From positions 19,251-83,250 of the forward strand of contig SUUI01000004.1 in assembly GCA_015062605.1 (NCBI GenBank): a DNA stretch of 64,000 nucleotides, given 5' to 3'. Source of the stretch: Eggerthellaceae bacterium (lineage in GTDB: Bacteria > Actinomycetota > Coriobacteriia > Coriobacteriales > Eggerthellaceae). The notes below the pieces were generated by a model. It saw nothing but the letters and a program-made list of their open reading frames with translations, did no database searches and had not been told where the DNA came from. Numbering within the stretch: position 1 is the stretch's first letter; each line of letters starts with the position of its first letter. Positions 43,605 to 53,626 of the stretch are shown in pieces. Both the position numbers and the translations under genes were made by a program.

Positions 43605-44870
43605 ATGAGACAAGCCCCCACTCCGATTTCCATCAAAGAAGCCCGAAAGATCGTTCGCAACCATATCAAACCAGGACGCACGGAAACCGTTTTGGTCACG
43701 GATGCAGTTGGACGAGTCGTAGCCCACGACCTGACAAGCGATATCGATGTCACCCCATTCGATGACAGCGCCATGGACGGGTTCGCGGTTCGCGCTGCCG
43801 ATATCGAAACGGCAACCGATGATGCTCCTGTCGCACTTGAATGCGTCGACCATATCGGCGCCGGCGGCGTGTTCGAAGGCGTTCTGCAGCCCGAACAAAC
43901 AGCTCGCATCATGACTGGCGCGATCATCCCCGAGGGTGCAGACGCCGTCGTGAAGATCGAAGATGTCACGTTCACGGGAGAAGGAACCATCGGAGATATC
44001 GTCACGTTCTGCGCGCCAACAACCGTTGGCAAGAACATCCGCTACGCGGGAGAAGAAGCAAAAGCGGGAGACGTAGTCGTCGAGGCAGGCGAAGTCATCA
44101 CGGCCGCAGGCGCCGGCCTGCTCTCCGCATGCGGCAACCTGTACGTCGAGGTCTACGCACGTCCTGTCGTAGGACTCATCTCCATCGGTAGCGAGCTCGT
44201 TGAGGCCGACGAAGTTCCCAGTCGCGGCATGATCCGCAATTCGAACGTATGGGCGATGCAAGCATATGTGGCAGCCGCAGGCGGAATCTCGAAGGTCTAC
44301 CCCACCGTTCCCGATGATGTCGATGCGATCAAGGAGGTTTATCTTAGGGCCGTTGAAGAATGCGATCTCGTTGTTTCCACCGGCGGGGCATGCCTGGGCG
44401 ATTTCGATCTGACACCCGGCATCCTTATGGAGCTCGGCACCATGCATTTCGAGCGTGTGAGTGTGAAACCAGGCAAATCGCAACCATTCGGAGAAATCAA
44501 CGGAACACCGGTGTTCGTGCTTTCCGGCAATCCAGCAGCATCTTCGATGGGCTTCGAACTATACGTACGGCTTGCCATGCGTATCATGCAGGGGTATACG
44601 CAACTTGATCGCCCAACCGTACAAGCACGCATCACCTGCGACATTCGCAAGAAAGATCCCCGTGTGTTCCTCGAACGAGCCGTGCTTTCGCGGGTAGATG
44701 ATGGATTCGAAGTCGTCACGCTGAAAAACCAATCGTCGGCCTTGTTCGGCGCGCTCCAACGTTGCAACTGCTTCGCCGTGATTCCCGAAGGTCTGGACGG
44801 TGTGCGTATGGGCGATATCGTAACGTGCATCGTGTGCACAGCCGACGAAAGCCTGCCAATGGGAAAATAG
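43605..44870 (+). CDS. moeA: molybdopterin molybdenumtransferase
   Basis: 421 residues. VTPFDDSAMDGFAVRA, ARIMTGAIIPEGADAVV, VGLISIGSELVEADE, STGGACLGDFDLT, VKPGKSQPFG and VLSGNPAASS are the MoeA/MogA-fold signatures. It inserts molybdate into adenylated molybdopterin. This is the last common step of cofactor synthesis and serves the two molybdoenzymes of this window. Unusually placed between the VTC operon and its presumed regulator genes. Confidence 0.96.
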   Translation: MRQAPTPISIKEARKIVRNHIKPGRTETVLVTDAVGRVVAHDLTSDIDVTPFDDSAMDGFAVRAADIETATDDAPVALECVDHIGAGGVFEGVLQPEQTARIMTGAIIPEGADAVVKIEDVTFTGEGTIGDIVTFCAPTTVGKNIRYAGEEAKAGDVVVEAGEVITAAGAGLLSACGNLYVEVYARPVVGLISIGSELVEADEVPSRGMIRNSNVWAMQAYVAAAGGISKVYPTVPDDVDAIKEVYLRAVEECDLVVSTGGACLGDFDLTPGILMELGTMHFERVSVKPGKSQPFGEINGTPVFVLSGNPAASSMGFELYVRLAMRIMQGYTQLDRPTVQARITCDIRKKDPRVFLERAVLSRVDDGFEVVTLKNQSSALFGALQRCNCFAVIPEGLDGVRMGDIVTCIVCTADESLPMGK

Positions 44871-44944
44871 GGGCAGATTCGTTCCAAAATCGCCTCCAGG
44901 CAGCCATCCCAGCGCAGACACTGGTTCATATTTACCCTATATTT

Positions 44945-44977
44945 CTTTCAGGTTCTTTTCAGACGGACTAGTAGAAT
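44945..44977 (+). promoter_or_regulatory. response-regulator box and promoter of the two-component genes (box C)
   Basis: CTTTCAGGTTCTTTTCAG (44945-44962), then 9 bases, then TAGAAT (44972-44977). The direct repeat takes the place of a -35, as at class II activator promoters. Suggests autoregulation. Confidence 0.7.
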
Positions 44978-45037
44978 ATGGTGTAGCGCACCGCATGAAA
45001 GCGATGCAATACTTACATACGATTCAAAAGGACGCAT

Positions 45038-45775
45038 ATGAGAATCCTAGTTGTAGAAGACGATATAGCTTTAGCACGCGCTTTAGAGCAGGTGCTTCGC
45101 CACAACGGCTACGAAGCCGAGTCTGTGCATAACGGGCAAGACGGACTCGATTGGGCAGCAAGTGGCATCTATGACGTCATCGTTCTCGATGTGATGCTGC
45201 CGAAAATGAATGGTTTCGAGGTCGTGGCAAGTCTGCGTCGCAAGAACATCAGCACACCGGTTCTCATGCTCACCGCACGCGATCAGGTACGCGATAAGAT
45301 CACCGGGCTCGACAGCGGAGCCGATGACTACATGACCAAGCCCTTCGAGCCGGCAGAACTTCTCGCGCACATTCGTGCGCTCACCAGACGCCAAGGCGAA
45401 GTCATCTTCGAGAAACTCACGTTCTCTGACCTTTCACTCGATCTCAAGAGCTATGACTTGAGCTGTGACAATAAAAGCATCCATCTCAGTTTCAAGGAAT
45501 TCGGCATCATGAAGACCTTTATGAGCAACCCGCGTCAGACCATCAGCAAGGAGCTGCTGATCGACCGCGTATGGGGCTCGGATTCCACCGCAGAAGACAA
45601 CAATGTGGAATCCTACATCAGGTTCGTACGCAAGAAGCTCGACTTTCTAGGTTCGGATGCGCACATCGAAACGCTGCGCAAAGCGGGCTATCGCCTCGTA
45701 GAAACCGTCAAAGACATAGACGGAAATGACCTAGAGACTTCCCCTGCACAGGCGGACGGGGATGCCGATGCTTAA
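45038..45775 (+). CDS. OmpR-family response regulator
   Basis: 245 residues. The receiver has the acidic pocket VVEDD, the phospho-acceptor Asp in VIVLDVMLPKMNG, LTARD and the switch Lys in YMTKPF. The winged-helix DNA-binding domain is FKEFGIMKTFMSNPRQTISKELLIDRVWG through VESYIRFVRKKLD. It overlaps the histidine kinase gene by 14 bases. The TTTCAG boxes at 43372, 43431 and 44945 are its likely targets. Confidence 0.95.
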   Translation: MRILVVEDDIALARALEQVLRHNGYEAESVHNGQDGLDWAASGIYDVIVLDVMLPKMNGFEVVASLRRKNISTPVLMLTARDQVRDKITGLDSGADDYMTKPFEPAELLAHIRALTRRQGEVIFEKLTFSDLSLDLKSYDLSCDNKSIHLSFKEFGIMKTFMSNPRQTISKELLIDRVWGSDSTAEDNNVESYIRFVRKKLDFLGSDAHIETLRKAGYRLVETVKDIDGNDLETSPAQADGDADA

Positions 45776-47117
45776 GAAGCTACGCCAGAAATTCATCGCA
45801 CTCAACATGGTGACGGTTGCCGCCGTCATCATCGTCGTATTCTCGGGGATTGTCGCTATCAACCACCAACAAACCCTCACCAACGTCCATGAAGCAATGG
45901 AAGCATCGATCAACGATGCGGCATTCCGTCAAACAAACAATCGTGATGGCGGCAACTTCGGCGGCGGGCTCGATGCAAACGGAATGGCTTCACGCGAAGG
46001 AGAGGTTCCCAACAACGAAGGCACCATTCCACCAGAGCCTCCGAACGAGGGCGGTGACCAAGGTATGACGCCGCGCATAGGAGGCAAAGATGGCCGAATG
46101 AGCTCGATTCCTGTGGCTGTCTACCGCATCTCTGGCGATAAGCTCACGTTAGCGAGCGCTTCGAGTTCGGCATATCTGATCGACACCGATTTGAGCACGG
46201 CAAGCAGTACCATCATTGACCAAGCAGCGCAGGATGGCACCATCGACACCCTCGGTGTGCACTATTTGAAACGCACCGTGAATCAGACGACCTACGTCGC
46301 ATTCGTTGACGAAAGCGAAACATCTGGATGGAAGGACCTTGCGGCCACGTTGGCGCTCGTTGGCATCGGCGCGCTTTTGATCTTCTTCATCATCAGCTTA
46401 TTCTTCAGCCGTTGGGCATTGCGTCCCGTTGAAGAAGCATGGGATAAGCAGCGGCAGTTCGTGAGCGATGCCTCGCATGACCTCAAGACCCCGCTCACGG
46501 TCATCCTTGCGAACAGCTCCATCCTTCTTGACAACGCCGACGAGACCATCGCGAAGAACTCGCAATGGGTGGAAAGCACGAAGACCGAGGCAGAGCATAT
46601 GAAGCAGCTGGTCGGCGACTTGCTTACCATGGCGCAGATCGATGAAGGAGATGCAACGATGCCGCGCGAGGACATCGATTTCAGTACAATGGTCCAAGGC
46701 GAGTTCCTCGAATTCGAGAGCGTCGCATTCGAGCGCAACGTGGAATTCGCGAGCACGGTTGCCCCCGACATCCACGTTGTCGGCACGCCATCGCGCGTCC
46801 GCAGGCTCGTGCAAACGCTCATCGACAACGCGTGCAAGTATGCACCAGCCGGATCCGTGGTCACATTGAAGCTCGAGCGTGAGGGCCGCATGGCACGGAT
46901 GACCGTGCACAACGAGGGTGATCCGATTCCGGCAGAGGACCTGCCGCACATCTTCGATCGCTTCTATCGTGTGGATAAGGCACGCGCAAACGATGGCGAC
47001 AGCCATGGGCTCGGCTTAGCCATCGCATACGGCATCGCACAAGAGCATGGCGGTTCACTCGAAGTTGCAAGCACTGCTGAAGCAGGCACGACCTTCACAG
47101 CAAGGCTCCCATTGTAA
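45762..47117 (+). CDS. sensor histidine kinase
   Basis: 451 residues. Two membrane segments (about 14-34 and 193-215) flank an outside sensor of about 160 residues containing a Gly/Asn/Pro-rich low-complexity stretch. The kinase core has VSDASHDLKTPLTVIL (H-box), LVQTLIDNACKYA (N-box), HIFDRFYRVDKA and SHGLGLAIAYGIAQEHGG (G-box). It phosphorylates the regulator encoded just upstream. Start may be 45762 or the next ATG, 45768; both are in frame. The signal is unknown. Confidence 0.94.
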   Translation: MPMLKKLRQKFIALNMVTVAAVIIVVFSGIVAINHQQTLTNVHEAMEASINDAAFRQTNNRDGGNFGGGLDANGMASREGEVPNNEGTIPPEPPNEGGDQGMTPRIGGKDGRMSSIPVAVYRISGDKLTLASASSSAYLIDTDLSTASSTIIDQAAQDGTIDTLGVHYLKRTVNQTTYVAFVDESETSGWKDLAATLALVGIGALLIFFIISLFFSRWALRPVEEAWDKQRQFVSDASHDLKTPLTVILANSSILLDNADETIAKNSQWVESTKTEAEHMKQLVGDLLTMAQIDEGDATMPREDIDFSTMVQGEFLEFESVAFERNVEFASTVAPDIHVVGTPSRVRRLVQTLIDNACKYAPAGSVVTLKLEREGRMARMTVHNEGDPIPAEDLPHIFDRFYRVDKARANDGDSHGLGLAIAYGIAQEHGGSLEVASTAEAGTTFTARLPL

Positions 47118-47242
47118 GCAAACCACCCCTTAAGACGAAAAGGTATACTATACGGCAGCGGCAGTCACCCCGAATGTCGCCATGAATCACAACGCATTGG
47201 AACGTCACCTCATATCGATAATCCAGCGAGGAAGGGACTACT

Positions 47243-48007
47243 ATGGACGTTCAGCTGATCCAGATGCTCCACCTTGAACTTGAACCCGTAGGCGTTTTTC
47301 TTGGCAACACAGATGCCGAATGCGACATCGCCGCCTCACCCGAAAAGCGCAATTGCATCGTTCCACTCCTGTTGTCGGCGGCACGCGGCAAGGTGATTTC
47401 AGTAGACGAGGAGAGCTGCAACTGCCCTGGAGGCGCTGTCGGTTGCTGTTTCGGAGATGGGTTTTCCCGTGGGAACCCGAATATCCACATTATGCTTTCG
47501 CAAGGCATGGGTGATGCTGCGCCGCCAACCGCGCCCATCCATATGAAAGAAGGAGAGCGTTTTTACTGCACCGAAGAGCTTGCTCTGAAATGGCGGGCCG
47601 AAATGCCTTACTCCGAGAAGGGTTACCCACGCGTCGTCTTTGCGCCACAAAGCCGCTGGGAAGGCATCGGCGACCCCGATCTCGTGCTCGTGTTCGCGAA
47701 TGCAGATCAGATTTCAGCAATGGTGGCTCTACTCGGGTTCCATAACGGGCGCGCGCTCAACGCCATCGCGCCTTTCGGTGCCGCATGCCATTCCATCGTG
47801 TATTCAGTAGAACAGATGGAGAAAGACGAGCCCTGCGCTGTCATGGGCCTGTTCGATATCTCCCAGCGCAACAGGGCAATTAAAGATTATCTCTCACTCA
47901 CAATGCCATTTGCGATGTGGGAGGATTTGTCGTGCGACTTGGATAAGAGCTGTCTTACCACGCACGCATGGAAGGCGATTGAAGAGCGCCTGCAGGCTGA
48001 ACGATAA
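47243..48007 (+). CDS. DUF169 family protein
   Basis: 254 residues, start supported by GAGGAAGGG. LELEPVGVFL, the Cys-rich ESCNCPGGAVGCCFG and PFGAACHSIVYSV fit DUF169, a family of unknown function found in anaerobes and archaea. The clustered cysteines (CNCPG...GCC, SC) may bind metal or a cluster. A TATACT box at 47144-47149 may be its promoter. Single gene. Confidence 0.82.
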   Translation: MDVQLIQMLHLELEPVGVFLGNTDAECDIAASPEKRNCIVPLLLSAARGKVISVDEESCNCPGGAVGCCFGDGFSRGNPNIHIMLSQGMGDAAPPTAPIHMKEGERFYCTEELALKWRAEMPYSEKGYPRVVFAPQSRWEGIGDPDLVLVFANADQISAMVALLGFHNGRALNAIAPFGAACHSIVYSVEQMEKDEPCAVMGLFDISQRNRAIKDYLSLTMPFAMWEDLSCDLDKSCLTTHAWKAIEERLQAER

Positions 48008-48013
48008 ACATGA

Positions 48014-48042
48014 ATAAGGCAGGTACCAAGTACCTGCCTTAT
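48014..48042. repeat. dispersed palindrome, copy 1
   Basis: ATAAGGCAGGTA, loop CCAAG, TACCTGCCTTAT. The same 12-bp arms occur at 57473-57502, and a decayed copy at 53508-53531. It stands between convergent genes but has no T-tract. Confidence 0.7.
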
Positions 48043-48102
48043 CAAGCGAAAAAGGAAACGTCGCGCGCTTGCAACGAAGCGAGGCAACACTAAGACGTAG
48101 CG

Positions 48103-49023
48103 CTACTTTCCTTTGTGTACGACCACCTGTGGGAACGGAATCTCCACACCTGTCTGGCTGAACAGCACGCGGACATCTCGATTGAGCTGGCGGCGTGCCT
48201 TGAAAACGTCAGCTTCCCGCGTCGTCGCGATGATTTTAAGCTTGATTCCGCTATCGCCGAGCTCCTCGACGCCGAGGTAAATCGGCGGTTCCAGGTACAA
48301 ATCGCGATGCGCATCGTACATCTTCGGGAATGCATCGGCAAGAATCGCCTCCATACGCGGAATATCGGTATCGTAAGCAACGCTCACTTCGCAAATCGCC
48401 TTCGAAAGAGCTTTGGAGCGGTTCTGAAGATTGCGGATGTCGGAATTGTTCACGATCTTGAGGTTGCCACCTGGGTCTTCAATCGTCGTCGTACGCACGC
48501 CGATGGATTTCACCACGCCGCGGAAATCACCCAAGATGATGATGTCGCCGATCTCGTACTGACGCTCGAAGATGACGAACAGACCGGTGATGATATCCTC
48601 GATAAGGCTTTGCGCACCGAAGCCTAGGATCAATCCGATGATGCCGATGCCGGCAAGAACCGCCGTGGTGTTCACGCCGAGAATGCTCAAACCCCACACG
48701 ATCGCGATGATCACGGCAATGTATTTGAGCGCGCTCGCAACGAGCGTGGTGACGGTTGCCGTATGGTTATTACGATCTCCTATCACACCCAAGATGAGTT
48801 TGATGACCGTGTAGACCAGCCATACAACCGCGCATGCAAGCACAAGCGTAAGGATGTGCGCCACGGTAATCGACCCGCTTCCATCGATCAGGAAATGCTG
48901 GATCTCAAGTTCGTTCATCGTGCCGATCGTCGTCGCCGAAAGCGGCAACCACTCGGGGTTAACTAACACCACGATCAAGATGATCGCGATCACGATTCCT
49001 ATCAGGCTCTTTACGTATTTCAT
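48103..49023 (-). CDS. MscS-family mechanosensitive channel
   Basis: 306 residues. Membrane segments at about 5-22, 55-76, 94-113 and 118-140; the pore-lining helix TAVLAGIGIIGLILGFGAQSLIEDIITGLFVIFE has the Gly/Ala packing of MscS TM3, followed by the beta-domain GDFRGVVKSIGVRTTTIED and NNSDIRNLQNRS. It opens under hypo-osmotic membrane tension to release solutes. Short for the family and with no extra domain. Confidence 0.94.
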   Translation of the reverse strand: MKYVKSLIGIVIAIILIVVLVNPEWLPLSATTIGTMNELEIQHFLIDGSGSITVAHILTLVLACAVVWLVYTVIKLILGVIGDRNNHTATVTTLVASALKYIAVIIAIVWGLSILGVNTTAVLAGIGIIGLILGFGAQSLIEDIITGLFVIFERQYEIGDIIILGDFRGVVKSIGVRTTTIEDPGGNLKIVNNSDIRNLQNRSKALSKAICEVSVAYDTDIPRMEAILADAFPKMYDAHRDLYLEPPIYLGVEELGDSGIKLKIIATTREADVFKARRQLNRDVRVLFSQTGVEIPFPQVVVHKGK

Positions 49024-49076
49024 CCTTATACTCCTTGCCTCGCTCTACCTATCTGAACCAAGTTTATGCTGGCTTA

Positions 49077-52000
49077 TTAGCTGAATCGAATATACAACTG
49101 CGTCGGAAATGCCTCCCACATGCCACTCTCGCCGCCGTCATTATTGAAGTAATACACCACACCCCGATAATCGTAAGCATAAGCCGTGTTAATCTCATCG
49201 AGCGTGTAGGTAATCGTCACATGGGTTTTGCCGTCATCGCCCGTGTATGTATTCATCGTGGGCTGTCCTTCGATCGTCACCCAGCCGTGCGTATCATCGG
49301 GCGGGTCCTTGTAACGCTCCGAATTGTAGGAACCATCGCTCACATCCTGCCAGTGAAGGCTATTATCATTCCAATGGACATCATCGGAATTGATTGCGTA
49401 CGAGCCGCCGTCGATGATGAAATCCATGCTGATGGTTTTCTCTTCGGTATTCGTAATCACGCCCAAGCTGCCATAATCGGTGTTCGTGCTCACGAAACCG
49501 CCACTGAACACACGCATCGGATTGCCCTCCGCCGTACCCGTCGTCCCATCCGGATACTCGTAATCCATGACGGGCTTGATCAATGTGCTTACTGGCTCCC
49601 ACGTTGGATTCTCGGGCAGATGATACATCATGGACGCGAACATGGAGTCGCTGTCGCCCAGCTCGATCATCGCAGTCGGATCCGAAGCGGTGCTCACCGT
49701 GGTGCTTGAGTCATCCCCATCTTTATACAGATATACGACGTCGCCGAAGAACATCTGCTTATCGCCGATCGTTACCTTGGTCGGATCCGACCACGGCTTC
49801 GCGTCGTTGGCTTCCCATTCTGCGGCCGAGATGAAGTCGATATCCACCCATGCGTCCGCGTCTTCGTCATAGCGCATGAACTTGATGCGCGCCTTGCCGC
49901 CCTTGAGATCATCCGGAATGCCAGTCGTTTCGTCAGTGCCCACGATGCCGAAACCGATATGCCAATCTCCGCTATCGCCGCCATACTCATAGCTCGAGTA
50001 GATGCCGATCGTAGGCTTCTCATGCGCATCCGAAGCCGGGAACTCCATGTCGAATCGGTATGCAGAGGTTTCCCAATTGTTCCAGTGCGTAGAATCGCCC
50101 CATTCGTCATCGAGAACCTTGGCCTGGTAGGTATAGTAGGAATCACTGGAGATATCATCTTCACCGAGCGTGTACGTCACAGTCACATGATGGACGCCGC
50201 CTTCGTCAGAATGGACTACCGTCGGCGTGAGACCCGTGATCTCGGTGCCGTAGTCGGAGGACGTATCGCTCTTGGGTTTTTTGTACAGATGATGCTCAAG
50301 CCACGTGACCTTATCGGGATCAATCTCGCCGCCTTCGACAAGATGGTAGATGAAGTCCATCGTGATGGTTCCGGCATCACGGTCGAGTACGGGCGTGCCA
50401 TTCCCTTGAACGAAGCTGCCCCTATACAGGAAAAATTCGCTCGTTGTCACTTCGCCTACCCTGTTGTCCGGGAACGTGTATTCGAACGCAATCTTCGACT
50501 TCACGCGTATGCCCCCCATCCCACCGGGAGGAATGAGGCTACGCGTCATGTCCGCGCGAAGCTGTGTCGCATCTGCGGGGATTTCGTATTCGACATTCAG
50601 GTCGCTCGGAGCGTCAAGCGCGACCCATGCGCTCCCGTTGTAATACTCGAGATCAACAACATTCGCAGCCTTATCGTCGCCAAGCGTTTCAAAAACCCAT
50701 ACGTCGGGATCGTCAGGATCCTCGCGCAGAAGCGCAAGCATGCCCGTGCTGCCCGCAACGTCGTTTAAGGTCACCTCCGATGCAACATGCGCGATGCTGC
50801 CAGCGCTGCCATGGTCGTACGCAATGCTCGAACTCGAAATCGGAGAGATGGTCGGCTCCACATAATCGATATCGAACTCCATGGGATCATACGTGCTGTG
50901 GGAGATCACCCAATTGTTCCAATGATCCGCGTCATCGACACCGTAATCGCTGTAGATGACCTGGGCGGTGAAATCGTATTTTTTACCGGGAACGAGGGTA
51001 TCGAAGGTATAGACCAGCTTGTCACCGACGGTGCCATCATCGTTGTTGATGCGGGTTATCACAGGCGTCATATCGAACTCTTCGCCCGTCGCATGATCAT
51101 ACAGATGGGGATGCCAGTAGATGTTATCGTAGTTGAGAGGTCCACCGTAATCGACTTCGTATTGGTAATAGAGCGTGATCGTCTTCGCGGTTTCATCGAG
51201 CACCGGCTTGTCGATTTGACCGAAGAACCAATCCTGGTACAGATAGAAATCATCGGCAAGCGAAACCGTGCCTGTTTCCCCGTTAGGCAGCACATAATCG
51301 AATGCGAGGCTCATGGTCTCGCGGACGCTCCAGCAGAAATTGCCCTCATCATCGATATACCACGGGAAACGCCAGCCGATATCCGCCTCAAGGCCCTCGG
51401 CATCTTCGGGGATATCGTAGAGGGCGTTGTAGTCGCTGGGAGATAGCGCCGTGCGCTCTCCATCCTTCGTGGTATAGAGCTGCACATAGGCGAGGAAGTC
51501 CGCGAAGACCTCGCTCGTATCATCGGTGAGCGCCACCCATACCCATTCGCCCTTAAAGGCATCGTATTTCTTGAGCTTTAATTGGCCTGTGCTGCCCGCA
51601 ACATCGTTCAAATCGACGGTGGCCGTGAAGTCGACGAAGTGGTCATCCCCACCTTCATAGTAGTACAGCTCATGTACGAGATCGATGGTCGGTGCCACAT
51701 ATTCGGGGCCGACGTACTCTATACCCCATTCCTGAGTATATGACAACCAATTATTCCAGTGCTCTTCATCGCCGTAATCGCTGTAGATGGCATCAGCGTT
51801 GAATCTGTATGTGCTACCAGGGACGAGCGTGTCGAACGTGTATACGATCTTGGCTACGACCGTACCGTCCGCTTCCGTGTAATTGGATATCTCGTACGGT
51901 ATGTTGAGCTCGGCACCCGTCTCTTCGTCATATAGATGCGGATACCAGTAGATGCTGTCGTAATCGAGCGGCCCGCCACGATCGACCTGGTACGGGATGG

Positions 52001-53486
52001 TGAGCGTGAGCGTCTTGGTGGATGAGTCGAATTCCCATTCGTTGGCGTATTCGCCTTCGAAGAACCAATCATAGTATACGTAGAAGAAATCTTCGGGTAG
52101 CTTCGCGGTTCCCGTTTCGCCATTAGGGAATTCGTAATCGAAGACGAGGCGCACGATGTCACGAGTTCTGTGCCCCTCTAGCCATACTCCCTCGTCATCG
52201 AATAAGGGGAGAAGCCAAATGATTTCTGCCTCGAGGGTCTTGGCATCTTCGGGGATGTCGTAGAGAGCGTTCTTGTCGCTCGGCGATAACAGCGTTCCCG
52301 CGTCATCCTCGCTTGTCTTGGCGTAGAGGTCCACATAACCTTCTGGCCAGCCCTCATCGCCATCATTGTAGAACGACACATCGTCCCACTCTTGCGTGTC
52401 ATAGTTATAGTGCTGAAGCTTCAGCTGGCCGACGTTTCCCGCAACGTCGTTCAACGTAACTATCGACGTGAAGATGGCGCCAGGCCAGTCTCCTGTCCCA
52501 TCGGTTTCGATCTTAGGCACGAGCTCGATTGTCGGAGCGGAATAGGCGATGGGGGTCGCCGTGTATGTCGCCGTATACGTGGCATCGCCCGTAACCTCGG
52601 CTAAGTCAGGACTCCAGCCCGCAAACGTATAGTCATAGCTTGCATCGGAAGGCTTCGTGGGCGTGGTCGGCTGCGAGATGTCAGCAGCGGCCGTTCCGTA
52701 ATCGTAAGCCGTAGCCGGCAAGAGCTCCGTGGAACCATCCTCGTCGACGAAGGTCACATTGTACTGGCGCAGCGTCTCGTCATAAGTGGCCGTATACGTG
52801 GCATCGCCCGTGACGTCCGAAACCTCAGGCGACCAACCAGCAAAGACGTAATCGTATTGAGCTGTGGAAGCACGCGTCGGTGTGGCAGGCTGGACGATAT
52901 CGGCCGCCTTCGTGCCCTCGGCATAAGATGTTTCAGCTTGGAGCACCGTCATACCGTCATAATCGACGAACGTGACATTGTAGCGAGGGAGCTCCTCTGT
53001 AAGATATGCGGCGGTATACGTTGCATCGCCCGTCACATCCGCGAGCTCGGGCGTCCAAGCGATGAAGATGTAACTGAACTCATCGTCATTCGGACGGACC
53101 GGATCGTCGGGAACGGAGATGTCCGAGGCTTTCGTACCCTCATCATATTTGGCAGATGAGATCGTGGAGGCGTCCCAATCAACGAATGTCACCGTGTATT
53201 GGATGACATCCGGTTCTTCTGGAGGCGGCGTCGGCTCTTCAGGCGGATTGATGATTTCAGGAGGTGGCGTCTGCTCTTCGGTTACGACGATCTCCGGTGT
53301 GGTCAATATGGGCTCTGGGATGTCAGGGATGAATGGCGCGGGATGCACGAGAGCTACAAGCAGGATCAAAAGGAAACCCGAAAAGGCGAACCCTCCCCAT
53401 GTCAGGCCCTTCCGATGCTTCCCGAGCCCTTCAGGAGCATACGGCGCTGCGAACTCCGGATAGCGATCGTCTATCTCTAAGGTCAT
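49077..53486 (-). CDS. membrane-anchored giant repeat protein (three InlB-like and four large novel repeats)
   Basis: 1469 residues from ATG 53486 (CAGGAG seven bases upstream; GTG/ATG at 53519 lacks one). Residues 1-30 cytoplasmic, 31-52 a membrane segment (GGFAFSGFLLILLVALVHPA), 53-96 a Pro/Glu linker. Three InlB_B-type repeats of about 72 residues follow (YNVTFVDYDG, FAGWSPEVSDVTGDATYTA; 97-316). Then four modules of about 280 residues (317, 595, 877 and 1157 on), three carrying LNDVAGxxGxL-L and each with a YxYQVDYGGPL-type and a VTYTLxxxxxxxxYxYxA block. No LPXTG or S-layer motif: the N-terminal helix is the only anchor, so the protein sticks outward. Probably an adhesin or cell-surface scaffold; unproven. 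Confidence 0.9.
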   Translation of the reverse strand: MTLEIDDRYPEFAAPYAPEGLGKHRKGLTWGGFAFSGFLLILLVALVHPAPFIPDIPEPILTTPEIVVTEEQTPPPEIINPPEEPTPPPEEPDVIQYTVTFVDWDASTISSAKYDEGTKASDISVPDDPVRPNDDEFSYIFIAWTPELADVTGDATYTAAYLTEELPRYNVTFVDYDGMTVLQAETSYAEGTKAADIVQPATPTRASTAQYDYVFAGWSPEVSDVTGDATYTATYDETLRQYNVTFVDEDGSTELLPATAYDYGTAAADISQPTTPTKPSDASYDYTFAGWSPDLAEVTGDATYTATYTATPIAYSAPTIELVPKIETDGTGDWPGAIFTSIVTLNDVAGNVGQLKLQHYNYDTQEWDDVSFYNDGDEGWPEGYVDLYAKTSEDDAGTLLSPSDKNALYDIPEDAKTLEAEIIWLLPLFDDEGVWLEGHRTRDIVRLVFDYEFPNGETGTAKLPEDFFYVYYDWFFEGEYANEWEFDSSTKTLTLTIPYQVDRGGPLDYDSIYWYPHLYDEETGAELNIPYEISNYTEADGTVVAKIVYTFDTLVPGSTYRFNADAIYSDYGDEEHWNNWLSYTQEWGIEYVGPEYVAPTIDLVHELYYYEGGDDHFVDFTATVDLNDVAGSTGQLKLKKYDAFKGEWVWVALTDDTSEVFADFLAYVQLYTTKDGERTALSPSDYNALYDIPEDAEGLEADIGWRFPWYIDDEGNFCWSVRETMSLAFDYVLPNGETGTVSLADDFYLYQDWFFGQIDKPVLDETAKTITLYYQYEVDYGGPLNYDNIYWHPHLYDHATGEEFDMTPVITRINNDDGTVGDKLVYTFDTLVPGKKYDFTAQVIYSDYGVDDADHWNNWVISHSTYDPMEFDIDYVEPTISPISSSSIAYDHGSAGSIAHVASEVTLNDVAGSTGMLALLREDPDDPDVWVFETLGDDKAANVVDLEYYNGSAWVALDAPSDLNVEYEIPADATQLRADMTRSLIPPGGMGGIRVKSKIAFEYTFPDNRVGEVTTSEFFLYRGSFVQGNGTPVLDRDAGTITMDFIYHLVEGGEIDPDKVTWLEHHLYKKPKSDTSSDYGTEITGLTPTVVHSDEGGVHHVTVTYTLGEDDISSDSYYTYQAKVLDDEWGDSTHWNNWETSAYRFDMEFPASDAHEKPTIGIYSSYEYGGDSGDWHIGFGIVGTDETTGIPDDLKGGKARIKFMRYDEDADAWVDIDFISAAEWEANDAKPWSDPTKVTIGDKQMFFGDVVYLYKDGDDSSTTVSTASDPTAMIELGDSDSMFASMMYHLPENPTWEPVSTLIKPVMDYEYPDGTTGTAEGNPMRVFSGGFVSTNTDYGSLGVITNTEEKTISMDFIIDGGSYAINSDDVHWNDNSLHWQDVSDGSYNSERYKDPPDDTHGWVTIEGQPTMNTYTGDDGKTHVTITYTLDEINTAYAYDYRGVVYYFNNDGGESGMWEAFPTQLYIRFS

Positions 53487-53507
53487 GCGCCGTCTCCTGA
53501 CAATGCC

Positions 53508-53531
53508 TAAGGCAGGCAATGGATACCTGCC
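53508..53531. repeat. dispersed palindrome, decayed copy
   Basis: TAAGGCAGGCAATGGATACC plus TGCC: same left arm as copies at 48014 and 57473 and a right arm of GGATACCTGCC. It overlaps the leader of the repeat-protein gene. Confidence 0.55.
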
Positions 53532-53626
53532 AAATTACATGCGATTGAACACAGAAAAACCACATTCCATTGTACCCTGCGCACGGTGTACGGCGCAGGA
53601 CGATTTCGGAATTATCGGTGGCGATG

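Noticed and set aside
49077-53486. repeats in this gene as a CRISPR or tandem-DNA array
   Set aside because: Repeats are long protein modules with diverged DNA, no short direct repeats with spacers.
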